Assembly (NCBI RefSeq): GCF_000708715.2
Contig: NZ_JENB01000008.1
Coordinates: forward strand, 62,001 to 126,000
Direction: 5' to 3'
Length of the DNA: 64,000 nt
Origin: Pseudomonas putida W15Oct28
GTDB taxonomy: Bacteria > Pseudomonadota > Gammaproteobacteria > Pseudomonadales > Pseudomonadaceae
Shown: piece by piece, positions 43,051 to 53,653 of the stretch
Numbering within the stretch: position 1 is the stretch's first letter
Layout: every line of letters starts with the position of its first letter
Made by a program: the position numbers and the translations under genes
The notes under the pieces: generated by a model
Databases searched by the model: none
Told to the model about the DNA's origin: nothing
Seen by the model: only the letters and a program-made list of their open reading frames with translations

Positions 43051-44508
43051 TTATTGCGCAATGGTCTTGACCGATACCCCACGCTCGACCGGCGTGGAAG
43101 TGCGCCCATACACATCCTCGAAGCGCTCGATGTCATCTTCGCCCAGGTAGCTGCCGGACTGCACTTCGATGATCTCCAGCGGGATCTTGCCCGGGTTGCG
43201 CAGGCGGTGGACCGAAGCGATCGGGATGTAGGTCGACTGGTTCTCGGTCAGCAGGAACACGTTCTCGTCACAGGTGACCTCGGCAGTGCCAGACACCACG
43301 ATCCAGTGCTCGGCGCGGTGGTGGTGCATCTGCAGCGACAGGCTGGCCCCCGGCTTGACGGTGATGTGCTTGACCTGGAAGCGGCCGCCCATGTCCACCG
43401 AGTCGTACGAGCCCCACGGGCGATACACTTCCAGGTGGTTCTGGGTTTCAGTACGGCCTTGCTCGTCGAGGGTCTTGACCATCTGCTTGACGCCCTGGAC
43501 CTTGTCCTTGTGGGCAATCATCATGGCGTCCTTGGTCTCGACCACCACGATGTTCTCCAGGCCGATCACCGACACCAGCTTGCCGTTGCCGTGGATCATG
43601 CAGTTGCGGCTGTCCTGCACCACCACGTCGCCCTTGGTGACGTTGCCGTTGTCGTCCTTCTCGTGCACTTCCCACAGCGACGACCAGCAGCCCACGTCGC
43701 TCCAGCCAGCCGACATCGGCACCACGCAGGCGCGTTGGGTCTTTTCCATCACCGCGTAGTCGATGGAGTTGTCCGGGCAGCAGGCGAAGGTGGCTTCGTC
43801 GATGCTCAGCACATCGCCGTCTTCCTCGCTGCGCTCCAGGGCCAGCACGCAGGTGTCGTAGATGTCGCCGTCGTGCTTTTTCAGCTCTTCGAGGAAGCGG
43901 CTGGCGCGGAACAGGAACATGCCGCTGTTCCAGAAGTAGCCACCGGCCTGGACGAACTCGGCGGCGCGTTTTTCATCGGGTTTTTCAACAAACTGCGCCA
44001 CCCGTGCCACGCCTTCGGGCAGCAGGGCGTCCTGGCTGGAGCGGATGTAGCCGTAGCCGGTTTCCGGCTTGGTCGCCGGCACGCCGAACAGCACCATTTC
44101 GCCACGCTCGGCGGCGACGGTGGCCAGGGCCAGGGCGCGCTGCAGGGCCTTCTGGTCGTCGATCACATGGTCGGCGGGCAGCACCAGCATCAGGTCGTCG
44201 CGGCCTTCGTTGACCAGTTTCATGGCGGCCATGGCAACAGCCGGCGCGGTGTTACGGCCGAACGGCTCCATCAGGATGCCTTGGGTTTCCAGCTTCAGCG
44301 CCGCCAGCTGTTCCTGGACGATGAACTTGTGGTCCTTGTTGCAGACCACGATCGGTGTGTCCATGCCTTCGAACGCCAGACGCTCGATGGTTTGCTGGAA
44401 CAGCGTGTGCTCGCCGGTCAGGGCCAGGAACTGCTTGGGGAACTGCTTGCGCGACAGAGGCCACAGACGCGAACCGCTACCACCAGAAAGAATTACCGGG
44501 ATCATCAT
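43051..44508 (-). CDS. algA: Mannose-1-phosphate guanylyltransferase / mannose-6-phosphate isomerase
   Basis: A 485-residue bifunctional enzyme supplying GDP-mannose: PMI converts fructose-6-P to mannose-6-P, and GMP makes GDP-mannose. The N-terminal pyrophosphorylase motif GGSGSRLWPLSRKQFPKQF is at residues 9-27 and FVEKPD at about 175; the cupin PMI domain holds QMHHHRAEHW (about 395). The opening matches P. aeruginosa AlgA as recalled. GGAG lies five nt before ATG 44508; an adjacent ATG at 44505 would give 484 residues. Last gene of the alginate operon. Confidence 0.96.
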   Translation of the reverse strand: MMIPVILSGGSGSRLWPLSRKQFPKQFLALTGEHTLFQQTIERLAFEGMDTPIVVCNKDHKFIVQEQLAALKLETQGILMEPFGRNTAPAVAMAAMKLVNEGRDDLMLVLPADHVIDDQKALQRALALATVAAERGEMVLFGVPATKPETGYGYIRSSQDALLPEGVARVAQFVEKPDEKRAAEFVQAGGYFWNSGMFLFRASRFLEELKKHDGDIYDTCVLALERSEEDGDVLSIDEATFACCPDNSIDYAVMEKTQRACVVPMSAGWSDVGCWSSLWEVHEKDDNGNVTKGDVVVQDSRNCMIHGNGKLVSVIGLENIVVVETKDAMMIAHKDKVQGVKQMVKTLDEQGRTETQNHLEVYRPWGSYDSVDMGGRFQVKHITVKPGASLSLQMHHHRAEHWIVVSGTAEVTCDENVFLLTENQSTYIPIASVHRLRNPGKIPLEIIEVQSGSYLGEDDIERFEDVYGRTSTPVERGVSVKTIAQ

Positions 44509-44537
44509 GTTTCTCCAATAGTCGTTAAAGGCAGGGA

Positions 44538-45185
44538 TCAGTTGCTAGCCACGGGGCGAGTTACCCACACCGGCGACAAAGCGTTGCCGGAACCGGTTAC
44601 GTACAACACGGCGGCTTCGCCGCGCTCCAGGGCGACGGGTTTCACGTCGCCCACTTTCTTGTCACCTTGGTACAGCGCCAGGTTGACCTTGACCGGGTTG
44701 ATTTCGCGTTCGCCCCGGCCGTTGGCGGCCACCGGCTTGACCACTTCGGTCTTGCCGTCGGCGGTTTTCAGTGTCAGCTGCTGGTCGCTCAGGTTCTGCA
44801 TGCGCACCAGGGCTTTCTGCTTGTTCTTGAACGGTGGTTCTTCGATCAGCTGCGGGTTGCCGCTGCCGCTGTTGACCAGGGTGTAGTACTTGTCCGAGGC
44901 CAGCTTCACCGGCACGCTCTTGCCACCGACCTGGGCGGTGTAGTCGCCGCCTGGCAGGAAGCTGAAGTCGCTGCTGGCCTGGGCGCCCACCTGCTTGATC
45001 TGGGTGTTGCCGACCGACGCGGCGGCTGGGGCGCTGGCTGCGTTGTACAGGCGCACGAAGGTCGAGCCTTTCGGCGCGCTCGGGCCGTACAGGGCGGCGT
45101 CGGCACCGGCGAAGGCCTGCATCGAAGCAAGGGAAAGGCCGGCCGCGAGGGTGAGGGCTTTGGCAATGGAAGTCTTGGTAGTCAT
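44538..45185 (-). CDS. algF: Alginate O-acetylation protein AlgF
   Basis: A 215-residue periplasmic protein with signal peptide (SIAKALTLAAGLSLASMQAFA, cleavage near residue 26), followed by beta-rich domains. AlgF is required with AlgI, AlgJ and AlgX to acetylate mannuronate residues; it is thought to be an adaptor rather than a catalyst. ATG 45185 is favoured over 45191 because GAGG then lies at proper distance. It sits between algJ and algA as in all Pseudomonas. Confidence 0.93.
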   Translation of the reverse strand: MTTKTSIAKALTLAAGLSLASMQAFAGADAALYGPSAPKGSTFVRLYNAASAPAAASVGNTQIKQVGAQASSDFSFLPGGDYTAQVGGKSVPVKLASDKYYTLVNSGSGNPQLIEEPPFKNKQKALVRMQNLSDQQLTLKTADGKTEVVKPVAANGRGEREINPVKVNLALYQGDKKVGDVKPVALERGEAAVLYVTGSGNALSPVWVTRPVASN

Positions 45186-45205
45186 GTGCATTTCCTCTCT
45201 ATCGT

Positions 45206-46363
45206 TCAGGGGTTCGTCCGGGTGGACGACAAGGCCAGGTTTTCTTCGGATTTACGGGTGTTTTTCAGCTGCGCGATCCACTGCGGATCGAAGCTGCTGA
45301 GGTCGTTTTTCATGGGCAGATAACGTTCGGGGAATTCCCACACCACCACTTGCGGTGCGGCGTTCTTGAAGGCATCGCTTTGCAGGTACTTGAGCATTGG
45401 CAGCAATGGGCCGTGGCCGTCTTCGGCGTAGTTGGCGACGTCGCTGCGCAGGGCTTGCTGCAATGCGCCAAGGAAGTTCCAGTGCGGGTTGGCGCTGTAG
45501 CTGGTACCCACCAGTGCGACCGGGATCTCGTTGTCGGCGAACAGTGCGTCGTCGCCTTCACCCTCGGCTTGCGCCGGTCGGGTGCTGCGTTGTTGCAGGT
45601 TGTCCGGGGCCGGCAGCAGGTTGCTGAACAGCGGGTCGAGTGGCAGGAAGTTGGTCAGGTCGCCTTTGTAGGGCGCGGTGCTGCCGGCTTCGGTGACGTA
45701 GGTTTGCGGGTCACCGTTGAGCAGGTTCTGCCGGCTTACCGCCTCGGCCAGCGCCTGGGCGGCGACTTCGGCGCCCATCGGTGTCCAGTGGGTGTCGGTG
45801 CGCAGGAATACCTGGCCACGCGCCTTGGCTTGTTCCATGGCCGCTTGCAGGTCCGGGGCGAACACGTTGGCCTGGCGCACCTGGGCATGGAACCGGTTGT
45901 ACAGGTCATCGTGCAGGCTGGCCGGCTGCTCCTTGCCCAGGTATTCCGAATAGAGGCGCGCCTTGGCCGGGATGATCGCCAGCACCAGCTGGCTGCCGTG
46001 CTGCTGCAAGGTGTCGCGCACGCCACGGATCAGCGCCAGGTTTTCCTGCATCAGTTGCTCGGCGCCGGCAGTGGGCTTGAACTCTTCGTCGCTGAACAGC
46101 CACTGGTCGCGGCCCAGCACCACACCGGGGCGGCCTTCGTTGAACAGTTTGAAGTCCATGGCCGCCCAAAGGTTGGTGCCCAGGCGCTTGATCGGGAACT
46201 CGGCGTCGTAGTGGGTCTCGGCGGCCTTGGCCAGCTTGCCGTTGAGCAGGGTCATCTGCTCGGTGCGCTGAAAGCTTTGCAGGCCACCGGTGGACCATAC
46301 GCCCATGCCCACCAGCAGGCCGAGGAACGACAGGGAGTAAGTGATGCGTAATGTGCGGTTCAT
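45206..46363 (-). CDS. algJ: Alginate O-acetyltransferase AlgJ
   Basis: A 385-residue SGNH-like acetyltransferase, anchored by an N-terminal signal anchor (ITYSLSFLGLLVGMGVWS). The catalytic residues are D190 and H192 (RTDTHWTPMG) and S288 (LVGTSYS), numbers that coincide with those known for P. putida AlgJ. It works in the periplasm on acetyl groups passed by AlgI. Ten nt separate it from the algI stop. Confidence 0.95.
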   Translation of the reverse strand: MNRTLRITYSLSFLGLLVGMGVWSTGGLQSFQRTEQMTLLNGKLAKAAETHYDAEFPIKRLGTNLWAAMDFKLFNEGRPGVVLGRDQWLFSDEEFKPTAGAEQLMQENLALIRGVRDTLQQHGSQLVLAIIPAKARLYSEYLGKEQPASLHDDLYNRFHAQVRQANVFAPDLQAAMEQAKARGQVFLRTDTHWTPMGAEVAAQALAEAVSRQNLLNGDPQTYVTEAGSTAPYKGDLTNFLPLDPLFSNLLPAPDNLQQRSTRPAQAEGEGDDALFADNEIPVALVGTSYSANPHWNFLGALQQALRSDVANYAEDGHGPLLPMLKYLQSDAFKNAAPQVVVWEFPERYLPMKNDLSSFDPQWIAQLKNTRKSEENLALSSTRTNP

Positions 46364-46373
46364 GTCATCGGCC

Positions 46374-47831
46374 TCAGAACTGGAAGTACAGGAACGGCGA
46401 GTAGCTCTGCGCCGAAAGCTTGAGGATCGAGGCCACGAACAGCAGCAGCACCAGGGCGCGGGTCATCACCCGGGTCCAGTCCAGGCCGATCGAGCCGTCA
46501 GCGTTGACCTGCACCGGGGTCGCCTTGGGCGTCGGCTTGGCGTTGCGGTAGAAGTCGCGCAGGCCGAAGTACGCCAACGTGATGTAGGCAATGATCAGGG
46601 TTGCGACTTGCAGGCCGGTGAGGTTGGCGCGGTTGAGCTCCGACAGCTGCCAGTCGCCGAAGCTGAACATGGCGCCATACATGCGGCCGGCCACGTGCAG
46701 GTTCTCGGCGCGGAAGATCACCCAGCCGACCACCACCAGCAGGAAGGTGAAGGCCCATTTGACCGGGTTGAAGCGCTGCGGGTTGGTGTCCAGGCCCAGC
46801 GCACGTTCGATGGCCAGCCACATGCCGTGCCAGGCGCCCCAGATGATGTAGGTGAAGTTGGCACCGTGCCACAGGCCGCCCAGCAGCATGGTCAGGAACA
46901 GGTTGCGGTAGGTGTTGAAGGTGCCTTTGCGGTTACCGCCCAGGGTGATGTACAGGTAGTCGCGCAGCCAGGTCGACAGGCTGATGTGCCAGCGCCGCCA
47001 GAACTCGGTGATCGACTGGCTGATGTACGGCTGCTTGAAGTTCTCCATGAAGCGGAAGCCCATCATCAGGCCCAGGCCGATGGCCATGTCGCTGTAGCCG
47101 CTGAAGTCGAAGTACAGCTGCGCGGTGTAGGCCAGCGCGCCCAGCCAGGCGTCACCCGTGGTCGGGTTTTGCAGGGCGAAGCAGTGGTCGGCGACCACCG
47201 CCAGGGTGTCGGCGATGAACACTTTCTTGATGAAGCCCTGCATGAAGCGGGTGCAGCCTTCGGAGAACTTGTCCAGCGTGTGCGTGCGGTTGTTGAACTG
47301 GTCGACCAGGTCCTTGAAGCGCAGCACGGGGCCGGCGATCAGGTGCGGGAAGATCGCCACGAACGCTGCGAAGTCGATCAGGTTGCGGGTAGCCGGGGTG
47401 TCGCCGCGGTACACGTCGATGATGTAGCTGATCGACTCGAAGATGTAGAACGAGATACCGATCGGCAGCAGCACGTGGGTGAGGATGAACGGCTCCAGGC
47501 CAAACGAGGCGACGATCGCGTTCAGGCTGTCGACGCCGAAGTTGGCGTACTTGAAGTAACCAAGGATGGCCAGGTCGACGCCCACACCGAGCAGCAGCCA
47601 GCGCTGGGCGGGTTTGGTGCGCACGCCGGCGGCACCCACTTTCAGGCCGATCCAGTAGTTCCACAGGGTGACCCCGGCGAACAGGGCCAGGAAGTCCACC
47701 CGCCACCAGGCATAGAAGATGTAGCTGGCGACCAGCAGCAGCAGGTTGCGATAGCGTTGCCCGCTCAAGTAGTACAGGCCGAGGAAGATCGGCAAGAACA
47801 GGAACAGGAACACGTTGGACGAGAAGACCAT
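46374..47831 (-). CDS. algI: Alginate O-acetyltransferase AlgI (MBOAT)
   Basis: A 485-residue MBOAT-family membrane protein with about 10-12 helices. The catalytic His is H322 in GGLWHGANFTYIIWGAWHG, the same number as in P. aeruginosa. It moves acetyl groups across the inner membrane for AlgJ/AlgX. ATG 47831 follows AGGAG. Upstream a REP pair separates it from algL by about 200 nt, the only large gap in the operon. Confidence 0.96.
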   Translation of the reverse strand: MVFSSNVFLFLFLPIFLGLYYLSGQRYRNLLLLVASYIFYAWWRVDFLALFAGVTLWNYWIGLKVGAAGVRTKPAQRWLLLGVGVDLAILGYFKYANFGVDSLNAIVASFGLEPFILTHVLLPIGISFYIFESISYIIDVYRGDTPATRNLIDFAAFVAIFPHLIAGPVLRFKDLVDQFNNRTHTLDKFSEGCTRFMQGFIKKVFIADTLAVVADHCFALQNPTTGDAWLGALAYTAQLYFDFSGYSDMAIGLGLMMGFRFMENFKQPYISQSITEFWRRWHISLSTWLRDYLYITLGGNRKGTFNTYRNLFLTMLLGGLWHGANFTYIIWGAWHGMWLAIERALGLDTNPQRFNPVKWAFTFLLVVVGWVIFRAENLHVAGRMYGAMFSFGDWQLSELNRANLTGLQVATLIIAYITLAYFGLRDFYRNAKPTPKATPVQVNADGSIGLDWTRVMTRALVLLLFVASILKLSAQSYSPFLYFQF

Positions 47832-47913
47832 CCCGGTTCTCCTAATTTGTTCACAGCATCCAGGGCAAAGCGCCCCCCAAACCCCCCACTGAAAAAGTGA
47901 GGGAAGCCTTGGC

Positions 47914-48003
47914 CCCTGTGGGAGCGGGCGTGCCCGCGAACAAGGGCGAAGCCCTTGCCATGCACCGCGGTGCCTTCTTCGCGGGCATGCCCGCTCCCAC
48001 AGG
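47914..48003. repeat. REP pair inside the alginate operon, between algL and algI
   Basis: CCTGTGGGAGCGGGCGTGCCCGCG (47915-47938) and CGCGGGCATGCCCGCTCCCACAGG (47980-48003) are inverted REPs in the orientation opposite to most other pairs here, with a 41-nt spacer that itself holds AAGGGC..GCCCTT. It lies between two co-transcribed genes. Confidence 0.9.
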
Positions 48004-48027
48004 TTCCGACCCCACTAGGGGTTCAAT

Positions 48028-49131
48028 TCATTTCTTGCTCTCTGCGTTCGGGTCGTAGACCCGGGTCAGGTCGCCGCCAAGCCGGAAGCTGTTGAACGGC
48101 TGCATGTGCTGCTTGCGATCGAGCGTGTCACCGACGCAGTGATAAAGCGCGCACCAGGGTTCGAGCCAGGAGTACTTGCTGTCGACCTTGAGGTCGGTCA
48201 TGTCCTGTTTCTCACCAGCGCGCGCTTTGAAGTGGCTAGGGTCGCGAGCGCCGGCCAGTACCCCTTCGCCCAGGCGCTGCAGGGCGAAGTTGTTTTCGCT
48301 GCGCAGGTCGACGTTGTTGGCCTGGGCGAAGCTGGCAATCATCGCCAGCGGCGGCAGGGCGTAGTTGTGGTACGCCAGCGCGCGCTGCTTGCGCTTGATT
48401 TCGTTTGGCAAGAAACCCTGGTCATCGATCTGGTTGGCGCCCACCTTGTATTCCTTCACGGCCCAGTCGAACAGGTCGCGACGGTCGGTGGCGACGGCGG
48501 TAGCCATGACCGACCAGGCGGCCCAGTAGCTGTGGTTGTTGATCTTCTCCAGCGGCAGATCGCCCCAGTCGCGCACGGTCTGTTCGGCCAGGCGGGCGAA
48601 CCATTTTTCGATCAGCTCGGCCTCGGTGCGGTGCGCGGCCAGTGGCTGCGAGTTGGAGAACTTCAGGCGCAGCCACGAACCGCTCATGCTGCCCAGCGCC
48701 CATTTGCGCATCGACTTGCCGGTGTGGTTGTAGTCGGTGGACAGCAACGCATCGGCGCGCGCCCAGTCGCCCAGCCACGCCAGGGTGCAGTCGAGCTGCG
48801 CCGGGCGGCCGTCGCGCATGTACTGGCCAACCATCTTGCTCACGCCTTTCTCAAGGGTGGTGATGTCTTCGGTCGACTTGCGGAAGGCCTTTTCCGAGGC
48901 CGCGTTGAGCGTTGCCCGTGCCTTGTCCGAGCCTTCGTACTTGCTGCGGAACTGCAGCGCGCCGGTGTACGGCTTGGGCGCCGCTTCACAGCGGAAGTTG
49001 CCGTCGCCGGTCTTGAGCTTTTCGATCCCCTCGTAGTAACCCTGGGGCGGTATCAGCGCGGCGTGCGCAGCACTGCCAAACAGGGCCAGAGCGAGCAGGG
49101 CGGGGCGAAAGATGTGCTTCAGATGGGTCAT
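48028..49131 (-). CDS. algL: Alginate lyase AlgL
   Basis: A 367-residue periplasmic PL5 lyase, the same length as P. aeruginosa AlgL. Signal peptide about 1-24 (ends SAAHA). Conserved catalytic motif NNHSYW at 198-203 (His200), and [11 protein letters not shown] near the C-terminus. It degrades polymer that escapes into the periplasm during export. ATG 49131 (GAGG six nt upstream) lies just after the algX stop; a GTG at 49143 is inside the algX end. Confidence 0.96.
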   Translation of the reverse strand: MTHLKHIFRPALLALALFGSAAHAALIPPQGYYEGIEKLKTGDGNFRCEAAPKPYTGALQFRSKYEGSDKARATLNAASEKAFRKSTEDITTLEKGVSKMVGQYMRDGRPAQLDCTLAWLGDWARADALLSTDYNHTGKSMRKWALGSMSGSWLRLKFSNSQPLAAHRTEAELIEKWFARLAEQTVRDWGDLPLEKINNHSYWAAWSVMATAVATDRRDLFDWAVKEYKVGANQIDDQGFLPNEIKRKQRALAYHNYALPPLAMIASFAQANNVDLRSENNFALQRLGEGVLAGARDPSHFKARAGEKQDMTDLKVDSKYSWLEPWCALYHCVGDTLDRKQHMQPFNSFRLGGDLTRVYDPNAESKK

Positions 49132-49139
49132 GGGTCGCC

Positions 49140-50579
49140 TCACTGGCCGGCCTGCGCGGTTTGCGCGGGCACGGCGAAGTTGTTGCGTTTGCAGAGCTTG
49201 GCCTCGACCTTCTGGGTGCCGTTCTCCGGCCCCTGTACCTCGAACGCCAGCAGGCTCTGGCTGGCCCAGTCTTCGTCTTCGCGCATCTGGAAGACAAAGC
49301 GGCCATCAGTGTCGGAGGTTTCCGGTTTTTCCAGCTTGATGTCTTCGTGGCGGCCGTTGAGGTACCACAGGGTGGCTTGCAACACCTTCACCGACGGGTC
49401 TTCGAACTTCACGTCCATCTGCAGGTTGCGGTTGATCAGGTCTTTGATCACGCCGCCCTTGCCGTTGACCATCAGCTCGTTCTTGCCGGGCTTGAGGGTG
49501 GTGCTGGCGCTCATCAGGGCCGGGCGGTCGTCGCAGCCGTCATCCAGCAGGCCAAGGATTTGCCGCCAGATGGTTTCCTGGTCCAGGCGGTACAGCGGGG
49601 AGAATTCCCACACCAGGATCTTCGGCGGGTTCTTCTGGAATTCCTCGCTGCCCAGGTACTGGATCATCGAGCCTTCCAGGCCACCGCCCGGGAAGGCGAC
49701 GTTGAGCACGTCGGCGCCGATGTATTGCTCGAGGAAGCCCGAGAAGTTGTAGTTCTTGCCACTGTGGCTGGTGCCGACCAGGGTGATCTGCGCGTTGCCG
49801 CCGTCACCGAACAGGTCGTCGCCGCCGCTGGAGCCTTTCGGCTCGGTGGCGAACTGGTCCATGTACTGCACCGCGTAGCTGGTGCCACACAGTTGGCCGG
49901 CAACGTTGTGCAGGGTGCCGGTCTTGCCCATGCGCCCGGATTTCTTCGTTTCGAATTCCTTGCGCGGGATGCCTTCGAAGGCCGGCATCTTGTGCACGGT
50001 GTCGGCCACGATTTTGGCAGCGCGCTCGGCGCCATACGGCGTCCAGTGCTGGTCGCCACGGAAGTAGAAGTCCTTGCCCTGGTCGGCGGCGGCCAGTTGT
50101 TCGTTGGTCAGCGGCGACAGGTCGGGCACGTTGTAGCCCATGCTGGCGAAGCGCTTGAGCATGGCCTGGTAGTTGCCCAGGGCCTTCTGGTAGTCGAAGG
50201 CGGCTTTCTCGGCCGGGTTGAGCATGTTGCGGTTCACCAGGCCACGGGTCGGCTGGTACACCACCACCAGTTCCACACCACGCTTCTTGAACGCGTCGTG
50301 CACTTGCTGCAGGCGCTTGTAGCCTGCCGGGGTGGTGTTGAACTCGGTGCGCAGGTCTTCGCGGGTACGGAACAGCCAGTCACCGTGGGCCTGTACCAGC
50401 GTGGTGAAGTTCTGCTGGTAACGGGTGGTGTAGCGGCTGGCGTCGTGCGCTTCGGGGCACAGCTGGCAGCAAGGCTCGGCGCTGAAGGTGGGTGCCTTCA
50501 CTTCGTCGGCGCGCACGCCTTGGCTGATCGCCAGAAGGGCGGCGGACAGGCCCAGCAGTTTCATCAGGTGTGGGGTCAT
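49140..50579 (-). CDS. algX: Alginate O-acetyltransferase / scaffold AlgX
   Basis: A 479-residue periplasmic protein: signal peptide about 1-24, SGNH-like domain with catalytic D176 and H178 ([10 protein letters not shown]) and S271 (LVGTSHSG), and a C-terminal carbohydrate-binding module (about 345-470). These correspond to D174, H176 and S269 of P. aeruginosa AlgX, shifted by two. It binds and acetylates polymannuronate and bridges AlgK with the export complex. Confidence 0.96.
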   Translation of the reverse strand: MTPHLMKLLGLSAALLAISQGVRADEVKAPTFSAEPCCQLCPEAHDASRYTTRYQQNFTTLVQAHGDWLFRTREDLRTEFNTTPAGYKRLQQVHDAFKKRGVELVVVYQPTRGLVNRNMLNPAEKAAFDYQKALGNYQAMLKRFASMGYNVPDLSPLTNEQLAAADQGKDFYFRGDQHWTPYGAERAAKIVADTVHKMPAFEGIPRKEFETKKSGRMGKTGTLHNVAGQLCGTSYAVQYMDQFATEPKGSSGGDDLFGDGGNAQITLVGTSHSGKNYNFSGFLEQYIGADVLNVAFPGGGLEGSMIQYLGSEEFQKNPPKILVWEFSPLYRLDQETIWRQILGLLDDGCDDRPALMSASTTLKPGKNELMVNGKGGVIKDLINRNLQMDVKFEDPSVKVLQATLWYLNGRHEDIKLEKPETSDTDGRFVFQMREDEDWASQSLLAFEVQGPENGTQKVEAKLCKRNNFAVPAQTAQAGQ

Positions 50580-50592
50580 GGTCTGGGCTTCC

Positions 50593-52152
50593 TTAATCGA
50601 TCATTTCGGTCTGGCGTTCGACCGGGTCGATCAGCACAGCCTTTTGCTGGCGCACCAGCAGGTCGAGGATTTCGTCCTGGCGCTCGCCGAGGATGCCGTT
50701 AAGGCTGATACCGCTGGCCTTGCGCGGGGCGAGCATCGACACCTTGTACAACTCGACCGACAGCGGCGAGTCGATCGACAGTGGGCCGGACCCGTTGGCC
50801 GCCAGCTCGCCACCCACCACGATCAGCGACACCTTGGTGTCGAACGGGTCGAGGGCGATGTCGCGGTCGGTGTCGGACAGGTCCTTGATGTGGCCGTACA
50901 CGCCCACCAGGCCGTTGGCCATGGCGACGTTTTCGTACAGGCGGATGTTCACGCTGTTACGCACGCGGATGCCGTGGCGGCGGTTGTTGATCAGCTTGTT
51001 GCCCCAGATCAGGTTGTCGCCGCTTTCGTACAGGGTGATGCCGTCGGTGTGGTTGCGGTAGATCTGGTTGTAGGCGATCAGGTTGTTGACGCTGTTACGG
51101 TCGATCACCACGCCCGAGAGTTTGTTGTCGTAGCTCTTGTTGTTGATGATCCAGCTGTCGTTCACCTCACGCGAAACGATGATGCCGTGCTTCTTCTTGG
51201 TGCCGTACACCGTGTTGCCGGCGATGATCAGGCGGTGCGAACGGTCGTGCGGGTCGATGCCGTAGACGATGTTGTCGCGGTAGGTGCTGTCCTTGACCAC
51301 GAAGTCCTGGGTCTCGTAGCAGTAGAAGCCGTACCACATGTCGCTGAATTCCGAGCCGATGATCCAGCCCGTGGGTTCGGCACGGCCCATGCGCTTGGCC
51401 ATGTTCGGCGTGTACTGCGAAATGCTCACGCCATACGACTTGGACTTGGCGTAGCCGAAGCTGGCCATCTTGGTGTTGACGATGTAGGTCTCGGTACCGC
51501 CCCACGACAGCAGGAACGGGCGGAATTCCTTGGGCGAGCGGAAGGTCGCCGGGCCGTTGTCTTTTTCGCGCCAGCCGGTCACCTGGGTGTCGGTGACGAA
51601 CAGCTTGCCGTCATTGACCAGGAACGAACCGCCCTCCTGGGACAGGCGCAGTTGTTTGACCTTGCCGTCGATCTCGAGGATGCCCTTTTGCCCGACCACG
51701 ATCGGCAGGCGTGCCAGGTACACCCCTGGCTCGACCTCGCTGAGGTACTGCTTGGGTACCTTCTTGCTCAACTCGACAAGGTCGACATGGCCGTCATCGA
51801 CGAAGATCGCCTGCGGGATGCCGTGCTGGCGCTGCACCCACTCGGCTGCCTTGTTGTCGCCGCCGACGAACTCCTTGAGGGTGTCCTCCTGGAACATGCG
51901 GCGCAGGCTGACCTTGCCTTTGTGGCGGCGGTCGATCTTCTTCTGCACCGCTTCGGCGGTGAAGCCGGTCAGGTCGGGCAGCTTTGGCGGGTCCATCTGC
52001 AGCGGCTCGATCGGTGCGCTGGCCACGGTGTAGGTCTTGGCCTGCTGCAGCTCCTTGGCGATCACCTTGGGTTCTGCGGCAGCGACCAGGCCGCTGGCCA
52101 GCAGCAAGGCGCTGGCCAACAGGCTGTGACGTAAGTGCGGGTGAAGGTTCAT
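50593..52152 (-). CDS. algG: Mannuronan C5-epimerase AlgG
   Basis: A 519-residue periplasmic right-handed beta-helix epimerase. Signal peptide about 1-26 (ends LVAAA). The catalytic DPHDR motif is at residues 300-304, followed by repeated N-x-V-like rungs (NNKSYDNKLSGVVIDRNSVNNLIAYNQIYRN). It converts mannuronate to guluronate in the polymer. It is 13 nt before algX. Confidence 0.97.
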   Translation of the reverse strand: MNLHPHLRHSLLASALLLASGLVAAAEPKVIAKELQQAKTYTVASAPIEPLQMDPPKLPDLTGFTAEAVQKKIDRRHKGKVSLRRMFQEDTLKEFVGGDNKAAEWVQRQHGIPQAIFVDDGHVDLVELSKKVPKQYLSEVEPGVYLARLPIVVGQKGILEIDGKVKQLRLSQEGGSFLVNDGKLFVTDTQVTGWREKDNGPATFRSPKEFRPFLLSWGGTETYIVNTKMASFGYAKSKSYGVSISQYTPNMAKRMGRAEPTGWIIGSEFSDMWYGFYCYETQDFVVKDSTYRDNIVYGIDPHDRSHRLIIAGNTVYGTKKKHGIIVSREVNDSWIINNKSYDNKLSGVVIDRNSVNNLIAYNQIYRNHTDGITLYESGDNLIWGNKLINNRRHGIRVRNSVNIRLYENVAMANGLVGVYGHIKDLSDTDRDIALDPFDTKVSLIVVGGELAANGSGPLSIDSPLSVELYKVSMLAPRKASGISLNGILGERQDEILDLLVRQQKAVLIDPVERQTEMID

Positions 52153-52174
52153 AACGGTCAGTCCCCTACCGGCC

Positions 52175-53653
52175 TCAGAAGCGCCAGATCACATCGACGA
52201 AGGCGCGGTGCACGTACGAGTCCGCTTCCTTGCCGTAGGCGTCGCCCGGCTTGAACACACCGGCACGCAGGCGCACCAGGGCGGACGGTTCGTCGATGGC
52301 CTGGCTCATCGAAGCGGGCAGCAGGCCTTGCTTGAAGTACTTGGTCACGACCACGTCCATCTCTTGGCCAAGGTCTTTTTCGCCATCGACCAGCGGGCGG
52401 TTCACGCCGTTGTCGTTGACCACCGCGTTGATGCCGCTGGAACCGATGTTCTGGTTGCCGTCGACACGCCAGAACTTGTGGTAGATCAGGCTGGCGTCGT
52501 AGTCGTCGCGCAGCTGCCAGGAGGCGAACAAGGTGGCGGCCTGCAAGTTGCCCAGCTCGCCGCGGAAGGCTTCGCCGAAGCGGTGCACGCGCGAGCGGGT
52601 GCCGGTGAAGTTGGAGCGGTTGCTCTCAAGGCCGGTCTGTTCGAAGTTGTTCGAGCCGTCGTCGCCACCGCCGCCGCTGCCTCGGGCGTAGGCCGCACCG
52701 ACCTGCCATTGCGGGTCCAGGCGCAGGCGGATGCCGAGGTCGGTGGCCCAGGCGTTGACGTCGCCGCTCTGCTTGCCGGTGGCAACCTGCTCGTCGCCTA
52801 CGGCCTGGCTGCTGAGGGTGTCGCGGTCACCGGTCAGCCAGGTGACGCTGCCCCAGTAGTTGACGGTGTGGTCGTTGCGCCAGTTGTAGGCGTCGCTGTT
52901 GGCTTCAAGGCCCAGCCAGGTGAGGTCGCCGGTGCGGGTCTTGTCCAGCGCATCGACGGTTTCGCCCGGGTTCTTCAGGCTGCCGCTGTCATGGGTGTGG
53001 TGGGCGCGTACGCCTACCCAGTGGCCAGGGGTCCACTGCGTGGCGACGTTGCCGTAGATGTGCGTGCGGTCCTTGTCTTCCGGGGCCAGTTCGGTGAGGT
53101 CGGTGCGGTACTCGCTGAAGCGCTGGGCCACGCCCAGGTCGGCCTTGAGCAGGGTGGTGTCGAAGGTCCAGTTCAGCGCTTCGATGTTGGTGTCGCGCCA
53201 CATGCCGTCATCGCTGCGCAGGCGTTGCCGACCCAGGCGCAGTTGCTCGCCCGGGTAGGCGGTGAGGCCGCTGTAGCCGACCCAGAACTCGCGCATGGCC
53301 AGGTAGCTTTTGTCCGGTTGGCGGCTGTCGTCACCGGTTTCGGTGCTGGTGCCGTCGTCGTTCTGGCGCAGGGTGTCGGTTTCGATGGTGTCGGTGGCGG
53401 CGACTGCCTGGCCCATGGCATAGGCGCTCCAGTTACCGCGCTCGCCGTACACCCAGGGGCGCAGGTCCAGGCCCAGGCCGTTGACGTCGCCGCCAGGGCG
53501 GGTGCCCAGGTCACGGTCGTCTTCCGACTGGCCGGTGATTTTCACGTCCAGGCCGAAGTTTTTCTCGGCGGTCATTTCCGCCAGGGTCGGGCAGGACCAC
53601 AGCAGGGCGAAGCTCAGGCCGATGCCAGCTTTCACGAAGGGATTAAGCGTCAT
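52175..53653 (-). CDS. algE: Alginate export porin AlgE
   Basis: A 492-residue outer-membrane 18-strand beta-barrel. Signal peptide about 1-25 (ends PTLAE), alternating aromatic strands throughout, C-terminal strand [11 protein letters not shown] with terminal Phe. It exports alginate across the outer membrane, with AlgK as its pilot/partner. The start overlaps the algK stop (ATGA). Confidence 0.96.
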   Translation of the reverse strand: MTLNPFVKAGIGLSFALLWSCPTLAEMTAEKNFGLDVKITGQSEDDRDLGTRPGGDVNGLGLDLRPWVYGERGNWSAYAMGQAVAATDTIETDTLRQNDDGTSTETGDDSRQPDKSYLAMREFWVGYSGLTAYPGEQLRLGRQRLRSDDGMWRDTNIEALNWTFDTTLLKADLGVAQRFSEYRTDLTELAPEDKDRTHIYGNVATQWTPGHWVGVRAHHTHDSGSLKNPGETVDALDKTRTGDLTWLGLEANSDAYNWRNDHTVNYWGSVTWLTGDRDTLSSQAVGDEQVATGKQSGDVNAWATDLGIRLRLDPQWQVGAAYARGSGGGGDDGSNNFEQTGLESNRSNFTGTRSRVHRFGEAFRGELGNLQAATLFASWQLRDDYDASLIYHKFWRVDGNQNIGSSGINAVVNDNGVNRPLVDGEKDLGQEMDVVVTKYFKQGLLPASMSQAIDEPSALVRLRAGVFKPGDAYGKEADSYVHRAFVDVIWRF

